Shown here piece after piece: positions 24,761 through 31,952 of a DNA stretch of 32,295 nt. The stretch's first letter is position 1. Every line of letters starts with the position of its first letter. The stretch comes from an uncultured Bacillota bacterium. GTDB taxonomy: Bacteria; Bacillota_I; Bacilli_A; RF39; UBA660. Below the pieces are notes generated by a model. The model was given only the letters and a program-made list of their open reading frames with translations, searched no databases and was not told the origin of the DNA. Where the stretch lies: assembly GCA_900313725.1 (NCBI GenBank), contig OMSK01000025.1:1-32295 (forward strand), given 5' to 3'. The position numbers and the translations under genes are program-made.

Positions 24761-25314
24761 GCGAATACACCTCCAAAATTAGTAGTTTGTCCACCATTTA
24801 AGAAGTTATCAAGAATAACTCTTAAATCATCATTAGTTACTTGATGAGAGTTTAATCCTGCATTGGCAAACATAGTTATTAATTGTCTAAGTCTTTTATT
24901 TAAAACATCTACATCTTTATGTTTAAATAATATAAAGTACTCAGTATCAACAACATTATTATTAGTAAAAGTATTGGCTTTTTCAATATCTTCTATTATT
25001 AATTTTCTTACAACTGAATCATTTGTCTTAGCATATAATAATTGTAATTCAGATAAGAAAACATTTATATCTACAGGTCTATCTGCCGCAATAATCCAAA
25101 ATTCATAATCAATTACATTATAAACATTTTGAAGGTTTGCGATTATAGCATTTTGTGTAGAACTATCAGATATAAATATATTTCTTGGAACAATCTTTAA
25201 ACCAGTAACTTTTTCATTATTATCTAAAACAATCATTCCATTAGAAATATTTTTTATAGGAACATATTGTTCAGTATACTTACTTTTTACTTGTTTTTTC
25301 TTCTTTAAACTCAT
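24757..25314 (-). CDS. TraC-like N-terminal companion of VirB4
   Basis: This 185-residue soluble protein starts with a basic stretch, then YVPIKNISNGMIVLDNNEKV and LKIVPRNIFISDSS. That resembles the N-terminal domain of VirB4/TraC/TrsE proteins (PIKDI..GII....). It has no ATPase motif. Its end overlaps the VirB4 start by four bases, so the two are translationally coupled and probably assemble as one VirB4 unit of ~780 residues. The upstream end overlaps the VirB3/PrgI-like gene by 35 bases. Whether the split is ancestral to this VirB4 subtype or a local event cannot be decided by eye. Confidence 0.75.
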   Translation of the reverse strand: MSLKKKKQVKSKYTEQYVPIKNISNGMIVLDNNEKVTGLKIVPRNIFISDSSTQNAIIANLQNVYNVIDYEFWIIAADRPVDINVFLSELQLLYAKTNDSVVRKLIIEDIEKANTFTNNNVVDTEYFILFKHKDVDVLNKRLRQLITMFANAGLNSHQVTNDDLRVILDNFLNGGQTTNFGGVFA

Positions 25315-25624
25315 CTCTCACACACCAACCTTTCCAAATAAATCTTTGTCTTGTTGTAAAATAATCCCAAACCGACCTAATTAAGGTCATAACATTATGA
25401 TAGTTAGGAACAGGAAATACAAGAAATCCTGTTACTAACGCTGGAGCTACTATCATTACTATTCTTAACCAACTACCACCTGCTGGTAAAACAGTCATTA
25501 AGAATAATGTAATACCTACTCCTGTACCAAACATTATTAAATCAAACTTATTAAATAATCCAAAATATAGTATTGATTTTTTTGAATTGGCTGGAATTAA
25601 ATATGTTTTAGTATTTTCATCCAT
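25280..25624 (-). CDS. VirB3/PrgI-like type IV secretion membrane protein
   Basis: A 114-residue protein with two membrane helices (about 30-48 and 53-72) after a short polar N-terminus (YLIPANSKKSILYFGLFNKFD), and a basic cytoplasmic C-terminus (TTRQRFIWKGWCVRDEFKEE). This size, topology and position directly upstream of the VirB4 genes match the PrgI/TcpE/VirB3 group of Gram-positive systems, which docks VirB4 to the membrane. Sequence similarity is weak by eye; the assignment rests largely on layout. GGTGA precedes the ATG. Confidence 0.75.
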   Translation of the reverse strand: MDENTKTYLIPANSKKSILYFGLFNKFDLIMFGTGVGITLFLMTVLPAGGSWLRIVMIVAPALVTGFLVFPVPNYHNVMTLIRSVWDYFTTRQRFIWKGWCVRDEFKEEKTSKK

Positions 25625-25647
25625 TTAGCTTCACCCACTTTTTATTA

Positions 25648-28062
25648 TTATTTTTTTCTATTTTCAATATTTTGTCTAGCTTTGTCATAATCTTGTTGAG
25701 GAGCTGGATCAATTCGATAGAATCTTTCACGTTGAGCTTTTTCTTTCTTAATGGTATCAATATCTTTTTCGACTGCAGAAATTTCAGAACGTAATCCATC
25801 TTCATATGTTCTGTTTGAAGCATAAGTTTCAAGTGACTTGATAGATGATGCTTTACTATCTAGAGCACTTTGTACATCATTTAATTGTGTAACTTTATCA
25901 TTATATGCTTTTATTTTAGCATCTAATGTTTTCTTAAAGCTTTCTAAGCTCTTTTCAGCACCTTTTACATCTGAATCTGCACTTTCCATATTAGCTTTTG
26001 CTGTTGCCATTCTTGCGCTTTCAGTTTGTAAATGTTTATTTAAAGCATCTAAATCATTCCTAATTTTAGCATTTGCAGCTCTATCTTTTGGATTAGTAGC
26101 ATTTAATTCAGATTGTTTTTGGAAGATTTGTTCTTTAATACTATCTACATTTTTTTGACTTTGTTCATACATATCTTTTGCACTAACAAATGCTGCTCTT
26201 TTACCGTTAACAGTTGATAATGCAGAATTATATGAATTTTGTGCAGCATCCATGTCCGCTTTCAAAGTATTTACATCACCCTCAATTGTATTTTTTTGAG
26301 CGTTTAATGTACTTACTTCCCCATTTATTTGAACTTTTAAATCATCAACACTAAACTTAGTTATATCATAACCATTTGCCATTAAGTTTTGTGCTAACGC
26401 GGCAGTTCTATTTTCAGAAACATTTAAATCTGTTCTAAGACTATTTAATTGATCATATCCATCTTTTAATGAAGCTTTAGCCTCATCAACAGCTTCCTGA
26501 CCATGACCAACTTTGTTCATAAGCATTGTGGTTGGAGACATTCTTCTAAATTCATTACCTGTTAAATTTCGATATGCTTCATTCATACCTTTACCAACAG
26601 ACCATTTTTTATTTTGAAAACCAGCACTTGCTCCACTTAATGCCCCTAAAAATCTACCTAATTTTTTATTACCAACTTCAGAACCAGCTTTGGCACCTGA
26701 TATAGCACCACCTATACCACCAGTAACTAATCCTGTTGTTCTTCCAACTGCGTTAGCAATTGCTTCCCCACCTAAAGCATCCTTTTTTACTCTCTTAAAT
26801 GGATTAAGTTCAAGTCCACCTAATTTTAATCCAGGAATCATTTCTTCAATTAAGCTTGGCAATTTTTTAGCAAACATTAGTATACCAAATATTAAGAAAA
26901 TTTCCATCATCAATGATACATCTTGTACACCTTTACTATCAAGTCCATTACAAACAGCTGTTATAAGTAAAATTGCAAAGTTCAATACGATTATTCTTAT
27001 AAATAAACTTGCCCAAGTAGCACCCATTTTTTTTGCCCACTTGGTTAAATTATCAGAGCTTTTAGGATTAATAGAAGAAATAACAGGTATTGGAGCAATT
27101 AATTTTAAGAATAAAATTGTTAAACTACGAATTACTACATCAAAGCAAAAACTTATTGTTATTAAGATTGCAACAAATCCTGCAATTGTGGCAAATATAT
27201 AATTAAAATCAAACATATATGTATTGTTTCCATCTGTATTTACCATATTGTACATACCATGATACATAAAATCTTCGGCTGCATTTGGGCCTGGAACTAC
27301 AGATTTTAATGCTGTTTTATTATCAGCTCCGCTTATATACGTTAATTCGGTTCCCTCAATACTAGCGCCACAATAATTATATGACCTTAATTCAAGTTTA
27401 AACCCATAGGCTTTTAATTCTAAGCCACCATCATTAATAGCTTGTTGTTGACTAGCAAATTTAGCACTGTCATCAAGTTCCAATTCAGAATATGGTTGAA
27501 TAAATGGTCTTAAAAGTAATAAAGCTATATGGTCTCCTTTAGAAAAGGTATAAACATATGATCCTTCATTACATAATGAACTCATATGCACACCATAGCC
27601 ATAGACATCATCATCTATCTTTACTATTTCACCAGGTTCATTTGTCGCCACGAGTGACTCAATTACTCCTGAATCAAGTATATCTTTTTCAACCTCTTTA
27701 GCAACTTCAAAAACTGGGTTTATAAATACCAATATAATAATTGCTAAAAGAACCTTAACAATTATATTTTGAATTCCTTTTTTACCGTCAAAAGCTGATT
27801 CAGGATCAACTATAAAAGATAAAAAGGATAGTGTTAATCGAAATATCATAAATATGATCAAAATGCCAAATACTTTTTCAGCAATGGAATCAATAAAACC
27901 ATCCATTCCAAAATCAAAACGAGCAAGTTGATACATAGTATCAATTGACCAACTAAACAATTTATATAAAAACTTAATTATGCCTGCAAAAAAATCTCTG
28001 ATTGCGGCTTTGAAGCCTAATAAATCTGTTTCTTCTGCTTCTAACATATTAAATAAGCTCAT
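25648..28062 (-). CDS. VirB6/TrbL-like polytopic channel protein with long coiled-coil C-terminus
   Basis: VirB6-type proteins form the inner-membrane part of the secretion channel. The 804-residue protein has membrane segments at about 64-85, 100-118, 288-330, 350-372 and 383-400, with a large external loop (about 120-285) containing Cys164 and Cys231. A Gly/Ala-rich stretch (430-485) follows the last helix. From ~520 to ~790 there is a long helical, heptad-like cytoplasmic region rich in Ala, Lys, Asp and Gln. The last feature is unusual for VirB6 and could reach the ATPases. GAGGAGGT precedes the start. The gene sits between the exported VirB2-fusion protein and the VirB3-like gene. Confidence 0.8.
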   Translation of the reverse strand: MSLFNMLEAEETDLLGFKAAIRDFFAGIIKFLYKLFSWSIDTMYQLARFDFGMDGFIDSIAEKVFGILIIFMIFRLTLSFLSFIVDPESAFDGKKGIQNIIVKVLLAIIILVFINPVFEVAKEVEKDILDSGVIESLVATNEPGEIVKIDDDVYGYGVHMSSLCNEGSYVYTFSKGDHIALLLLRPFIQPYSELELDDSAKFASQQQAINDGGLELKAYGFKLELRSYNYCGASIEGTELTYISGADNKTALKSVVPGPNAAEDFMYHGMYNMVNTDGNNTYMFDFNYIFATIAGFVAILITISFCFDVVIRSLTILFLKLIAPIPVISSINPKSSDNLTKWAKKMGATWASLFIRIIVLNFAILLITAVCNGLDSKGVQDVSLMMEIFLIFGILMFAKKLPSLIEEMIPGLKLGGLELNPFKRVKKDALGGEAIANAVGRTTGLVTGGIGGAISGAKAGSEVGNKKLGRFLGALSGASAGFQNKKWSVGKGMNEAYRNLTGNEFRRMSPTTMLMNKVGHGQEAVDEAKASLKDGYDQLNSLRTDLNVSENRTAALAQNLMANGYDITKFSVDDLKVQINGEVSTLNAQKNTIEGDVNTLKADMDAAQNSYNSALSTVNGKRAAFVSAKDMYEQSQKNVDSIKEQIFQKQSELNATNPKDRAANAKIRNDLDALNKHLQTESARMATAKANMESADSDVKGAEKSLESFKKTLDAKIKAYNDKVTQLNDVQSALDSKASSIKSLETYASNRTYEDGLRSEISAVEKDIDTIKKEKAQRERFYRIDPAPQQDYDKARQNIENRKK

Positions 28063-28080
28063 ATTTTACCTCCTCGTTTT

Positions 28081-29208
28081 TCAATTCATTATTTTACAAA
28101 CAACCTCTGTCAAAGAAGTATCAATTATTCCTGCCATTCGTAATACAAGTTCTAAAATAACTGGAATTAGTACAAATAATATTCCTATTATAATTCTTTT
28201 TATAAATTTATTTTTTGCTTTTTCCATTTTATCGGAATCCCCAGAAAGAACAATTCCTAAAAAATCTATAACAGATAGAATTATTATTAGTGTAGGTACC
28301 AAAATTCTTAAAAGTGTATAAATTTTCTTTACCCATTCAAGTGTTTTTGTACCTTCTAATTTATCACAAGCATCGTTTATTTTTATTACTTGATTTTTAT
28401 CATGACTTACTACTGAAGTTTTTAATATACCTAATCGTCTTGATTCATCACCTCTAGCGTATAAACTAACAGCATATTGAGTAGAATTTCGATTAAGATA
28501 TAAAATTGTTGGACATGCATCAGGATTAACCAAATCTTTTTTTGAAAACTCTACACTTAGATTTCTATTTTCATAATCCCCAATTTTTTCAATTATTGAT
28601 AAATCATTTAAATTGATTGAAAAGTAATTATCTTTTGCTTTATTTTCCTTTGCATCATCATATGTTGCATATATACATTTTGTACCAGATTGCCCACTAC
28701 CACCACCTTGTTTTTCCTTATTGCAATCTGTACAAGATAATGCTAATGAACCACATCTTTCTAAACTATCATAGCAATATCTATTCATAAATTCATTTAC
28801 AGAAATATCAAGTGTATAATATTTATATGTAATTGAATTAGAAACATCATAACCACTATAATAATATAATTGAGTTGGGCAACTATCATTTAATTTAATA
28901 TCACTCAAATTTCCTATATATTTATAAGTATATCCTGCAAAATCATCAAGTCTTAATGCCGAATTTTCTACTGGAATACTTCTGTTATTTTTTTTATCAT
29001 AAATACTTAACTTTGTACTGCCAGAATCATTTGATAATTCAATTTGATAATTTTCTGTTTTATCTTCAAAGCCATCATTAAGAAAAGTTGAATTACCTAT
29101 TGAATTATATCTACATTGAATAGCCTCTACCTTTTCATTAATCATAAAAAAGCAGATAAATGCAAATACACTAATTATTAAAATTTTTATATTAAAAATT
29201 TTTTTCAT
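28081..29208 (-). CDS. Exported Cys-rich duplicated domain fused to a VirB2-like two-helix hairpin
   Basis: A signal peptide (about 1-29) exports a ~265-residue ectodomain that ends in two membrane helices (about 300-322 and 340-362). The ectodomain looks internally duplicated: two units each start with a Cys-x-Tyr-type strand (QCRYN, KCIYATY) and contain a D(S/A)CPT.LY motif (DSCPTQLYYYSGY, DACPTILYLNRNS), joined by a GGGSGQSG linker. The C-terminal hairpin (SGDSDKMEKAKNKFIKRIIIG) closely parallels the VirB2-like protein encoded just upstream. The start is the ATG at 29208 after GAGGTG. Likely a structural or surface-exposed component of the machine; the ectodomain is not recognised. Confidence 0.7.
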   Translation of the reverse strand: MKKIFNIKILIISVFAFICFFMINEKVEAIQCRYNSIGNSTFLNDGFEDKTENYQIELSNDSGSTKLSIYDKKNNRSIPVENSALRLDDFAGYTYKYIGNLSDIKLNDSCPTQLYYYSGYDVSNSITYKYYTLDISVNEFMNRYCYDSLERCGSLALSCTDCNKEKQGGGSGQSGTKCIYATYDDAKENKAKDNYFSINLNDLSIIEKIGDYENRNLSVEFSKKDLVNPDACPTILYLNRNSTQYAVSLYARGDESRRLGILKTSVVSHDKNQVIKINDACDKLEGTKTLEWVKKIYTLLRILVPTLIIILSVIDFLGIVLSGDSDKMEKAKNKFIKRIIIGILFVLIPVILELVLRMAGIIDTSLTEVVCKIMN

Positions 29209-29256
29209 ATTACACCTCATTTGTGAAAATATACCACATATATTATAACATAAAAA

Positions 29257-29287
29257 AAAACAATAGAAAAGTCTTTTCCATTGTTTT
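29257..29287 (-). terminator. Attenuator-like terminator after the VirB2-like pilin gene
   Basis: A ~14-bp stem with one mismatch (AAAACAAT.GAAAA / TTTT.ATTGTTTT), three-base loop, then a run of nine T on the minus strand, inside the operon. It should make the pilin transcript more abundant than the downstream genes. Confidence 0.65.
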
Positions 29288-29303
29288 AATATATTATTTT
29301 ATA

Positions 29304-29672
29304 TTATTTTGCTGGATCACATTTATCATTTATAAAACAATTAACACAAGAACTAACACTTGTTTTATTAATATTTGTTCCATCAGAATCTTGTGAAGCT
29401 AATCTTGAGAATACAAATTGAACTAAAGCAATTACAAAGAATACAACAACTGCATAGATAATTCTATGAATAAGTTTCTTTTGTGCTTCTTTCATTTCTT
29501 TTTCATCATTTGCCATAACAGCTTTTGATAAATCTAACATACCAAAAATAATTAAAATAATTGGAATAGCTATTTTTAAAATAGTTACAACCATTGAAAT
29601 AGTACCTGGTATAATATGATCTATCTCCATATTTCCACATTTTACAAGTTCTAATGTATTAACTAAATTCAT
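29304..29672 (-). CDS. VirB2-like type IV secretion pilin / two-helix membrane protein
   Basis: A 122-residue protein with two hydrophobic helices (about 23-45 and 67-88) separated by a charged loop (MANDEKEMKEAQKKLIHRI). This is the topology of VirB2/TrbC pilins and of the small hydrophobic proteins found in Gram-positive T4SS operons. There is no obvious cleavable signal peptide. The C-terminus has three Cys (SSCVNCFINDKC). The same hairpin is repeated at the end of the next protein. GAGGAGGG precedes the ATG, and the gene is first after a consensus promoter, fitting a highly expressed pilin. Confidence 0.75.
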   Translation of the reverse strand: MNLVNTLELVKCGNMEIDHIIPGTISMVVTILKIAIPIILIIFGMLDLSKAVMANDEKEMKEAQKKLIHRIIYAVVVFFVIALVQFVFSRLASQDSDGTNINKTSVSSCVNCFINDKCDPAK

Positions 29673-29704
29673 AATTAACCCTCCTCATCACGTCTAACAA
29701 TATA

Positions 29705-29733
29705 ATAATACTTTATTTTTAATAATTTGTCAA
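29705..29733 (-). promoter_or_regulatory. Sigma-A promoter of the T4SS operon
   Basis: Minus strand TTGACA (29728-29733), 17-base spacer, TATTAT (29705-29710), in the 92-base gap before the VirB2-like gene. No terminator is evident between this and the upstream Tad-like genes, so read-through is possible. Confidence 0.7.
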
Positions 29734-29764
29734 CATTTCTTATATTTTTTATATTTACTTTACA

Positions 29765-30736
29765 TTAGTTAACCTTCATAAATCCAAGTTTATGTAAAAA
29801 TTCCACTAATTCAGGATAATTATTAGCTCTATCATTAAGTGGTCCTATATTATAGAATATTTTAACTTTAGTCTCATATTCAAAATCAGATATATCTTTA
29901 TTATTTAATAAACTTTGATTTAATACAACTTTTTTACCTTGAATAGAAGTCAATAATCTAGGATTAATAACCATTAATCTATTAAGTTTTATTATTGAAG
30001 GTTCTATTAAGTATATAACATCATTACATAAACCAATAGCATTCTCACTATTATTAATATCTAATAAAATAATATTATTAGTTTTATTTTTATTTATAAC
30101 ATTTCCAATATTACTATTAGTAGCAGATATTAAACTTCTATCATCAAGAAATCTAAAATCAGATTTTTCTACCTCTATAGCTGCAACCTTATAATATTTT
30201 TCTAATTGTTTTTTAAGCATATATATTAATGTGGTTGAACCTGCTTGTTTTGTTATATTTTTAAATCCAATTACCTTACAGTCATCTGATTCAATGTATC
30301 TATCAACATAAACTGTATTAGATTGTGAATCATTTGTTTGATTAATAATCGGTTGTTCAATAACATGTAAATGTGCTACATCACGATAACTGTTTGGACT
30401 ATTATATAAGTACATTATTCCTTCTAAATTTGTAGTAAAATTATAAATACCAATTGAAATTAATTTAGACATAAATTCAGGTGATACTGTTTCAGATTCT
30501 TCATCAAGCACTAAAATGACTTTATTCATATCTAAAGCCAATGATAATTTTTGTATTGTCATTATATCAGTATAATTTTTAAGTGCTGTTATATCTAAAA
30601 TCATACGTTGAAAAAAGAAATTCTTAAAATTATTAATAATTTCTTCTACGTCAAATTCACCAGTCATTTCTTTTATTATTTCAATATTTAGATTTTCTAG
30701 CATCTGTGTTTTTTTGTTTGAAATAATTACATTCAC
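29765..30736 (-). CDS. TadZ/CpaE-like ATPase with degenerate P-loop
   Basis: TadZ/CpaE proteins are MinD-like ATPases with an N-terminal receiver-like domain that position Tad/Flp pilus machinery. The 323-residue protein fits this layout: an alpha/beta N-terminal half (about 1-115), a linker, then a C-terminal MinD-like domain from ~155. Its P-loop reads GFKNITKQAGSTTL where MinD/ParA have KGGVGKTT. The Thr pair is kept but the usual Gly-Lys before it is Gly-Ser. The earlier Lys (ITKQ) could serve as the deviant signature lysine. The start is the GTG at 30736 after AGGTGG. It lies between the pseudopilin genes and the T4SS operon. The family call rests on layout and context. Confidence 0.65.
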   Translation of the reverse strand: MNVIISNKKTQMLENLNIEIIKEMTGEFDVEEIINNFKNFFFQRMILDITALKNYTDIMTIQKLSLALDMNKVILVLDEESETVSPEFMSKLISIGIYNFTTNLEGIMYLYNSPNSYRDVAHLHVIEQPIINQTNDSQSNTVYVDRYIESDDCKVIGFKNITKQAGSTTLIYMLKKQLEKYYKVAAIEVEKSDFRFLDDRSLISATNSNIGNVINKNKTNNIILLDINNSENAIGLCNDVIYLIEPSIIKLNRLMVINPRLLTSIQGKKVVLNQSLLNNKDISDFEYETKVKIFYNIGPLNDRANNYPELVEFLHKLGFMKVN

Positions 30737-30751
30737 ACTGACCACCTTTTT

Positions 30752-31180
30752 CTAATTGCTTTTATTAAAATCATTAAAAGTATTTGTTTCCCCTCTTACT
30801 TCAAATTTAATAATATCACTTATTACAGGAAATTCAAATTTCATAAATGTAACAACCTTATAATAATTTTTACATTCATAAACACAGTAGTCGTAGCTAC
30901 TATTAATATTAATATATTTACATGTAGTAGGAATATTACTAACTCTATTACATTTATAATCATCTTTTCTAACGTTATATCCAATATCTTTCATATATGA
31001 ATCAACGCTTGCCTGTAAACTTGAATCCCATCCACCATATTCTTCTATTTCATTTACAATATAATTTTTTATTTTATATGATTTTGAATAGCTTATAGAT
31101 CCTACAAAAAATATCATTATAACAGCAATAATAGAAGTAATCATCATAGTTAAAAGGGCATTACCTGTAGCTTCTCTCAC
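30752..31180 (-). CDS. TadE/F-like pseudopilin 2
   Basis: A 142-residue protein with the short leader MREATG, a hydrophobic helix (ALLTMMITSIIAVIMIFFVG) and a ~110-residue exported domain with five Cys (YKCN, TTCK, YCVYEC and a preceding polar part). It has the same plan as the next upstream gene: helix, SYSKSYKIKNYIVNEIEEYGG, Cys-containing middle, then YYKVVTFMKFEFPVI. The start is a GTG four bases after AGGTGAT. Together with the Flp-like pilin and the TadZ-like gene this indicates minor pilins of a Tad-type system. The gene ends 15 bases before the TadZ-like start. Confidence 0.7.
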   Translation of the reverse strand: MREATGNALLTMMITSIIAVIMIFFVGSISYSKSYKIKNYIVNEIEEYGGWDSSLQASVDSYMKDIGYNVRKDDYKCNRVSNIPTTCKYININSSYDYCVYECKNYYKVVTFMKFEFPVISDIIKFEVRGETNTFNDFNKSN

Positions 31181-31191
31181 TTATATCACCT

Positions 31192-31596
31192 CTACTTGCT
31201 AAATTGATAAATTGGTTTAGTATATGTTTTTACTGGAATATTAAAAGTTTGATTAATAATTGGAATATTAAAATTCATATATGTTACTAATTTATATTTA
31301 ATCTTGTTATTACTTGTAGTTTCAGCATATACACAATAACTATAATTAGTGTCATTAAGATTACCTTGACTACACTTTTTTCCACTATTAACATATCCTA
31401 AACTAATCAATTTGTTAGATATTTCTTTTTTTGCAAGATTATTAAATCCTTCATATTTTTCAATACTATCTGAAATAGCATTATTTACTTTATAAGCTTT
31501 ATAATAATTTAAAGAGGCTACCAAAAAAGCAAAGGTAACCACTATAAATATAGCTATTATATTAATAGTAACTGAAAAACCTACTCCCTGCTTCAT
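31192..31596 (-). CDS. TadE/F-like pseudopilin 1
   Basis: A 134-residue paralogue of the following gene. Leader MKQGVG, helix FSVTINIIAIFIVVTFAFLV, then LNYYKAYKVNNAISDSIEKY, two Cys in the middle (KKCSQ, YCVYAE) and the shared ending pattern YKLVTYMNFNIPIIN. TadE/F-type pseudopilins initiate or tip Tad pili. AGGAGGT lies five bases before the ATG. The assignment rests on architecture and neighbours. Confidence 0.7.
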   Translation of the reverse strand: MKQGVGFSVTINIIAIFIVVTFAFLVASLNYYKAYKVNNAISDSIEKYEGFNNLAKKEISNKLISLGYVNSGKKCSQGNLNDTNYSYCVYAETTSNNKIKYKLVTYMNFNIPIINQTFNIPVKTYTKPIYQFSK

Positions 31597-31612
31597 AGTA
31601 ACCTCCTATATA

Positions 31613-31837
31613 TTATTTACATGATTCGTAGTTTACTGTACCTGTACAAGATCCACTTTCATCACAAGTAGCGTAACATGTTCCACCTTTCCATGATCCA
31701 CCACATGAAGTACATGCAGAACTATTTTTAGTGCTTCCCATCATGCTTCTAACAATAACAGTACCAACACCTAATACGATTGCGATTAATACTATTGTTA
31801 TAACTGTCATATTTGCTTCTCCAGCTGCTTCTTTCAT
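31613..31837 (-). CDS. Flp-like prepilin with Cys-rich C-terminus
   Basis: A 74-residue protein: leader MKEAAG, likely cut after Gly6, hydrophobic helix MTVITIVLIAIVLGVGTVIV, then a ~40-residue tail with six Cys (ACTSCGG, GGTCYATC, GSC, ESC) that could form three disulfides. Size and layout match Flp/TadE-group major pilins, although a Cys-rich tail is not standard for Flp. The start is the ATG at 31837 after GGGTGGTGAG; the longer reading would start upstream of the Shine-Dalgarno sequence. It is the first gene behind a near-perfect promoter, as expected for an abundant pilin. Confidence 0.75.
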   Translation of the reverse strand: MKEAAGEANMTVITIVLIAIVLGVGTVIVRSMMGSTKNSSACTSCGGSWKGGTCYATCDESGSCTGTVNYESCK

Positions 31838-31904
31838 TTTCTCACCACCCTTACTTATGAATAAAATCATAACTATCATCATATTTTTATATGATTACAT
31901 TTTT

Positions 31905-31933
31905 ATTATAACTCAAATATTTTTTTTTATCAA
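31905..31933 (-). promoter_or_regulatory. Sigma-A promoter of the Flp/Tad pilin operon
   Basis: Minus strand TTGATA (31928-31933), 17-base spacer starting with eight A, TATAAT (31905-31910), 68 bases before the pilin ATG. Confidence 0.75.
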
Positions 31934-31952
31934 TAGTATGTGTAAAGTAGTT

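Noticed and set aside
26690-27202. A 170-codon open frame on the plus strand inside the VirB6-like gene
   Set aside because: It is antisense to clear coding sequence, has no ribosome-binding site, and its composition mirrors the AT-rich minus-strand gene.
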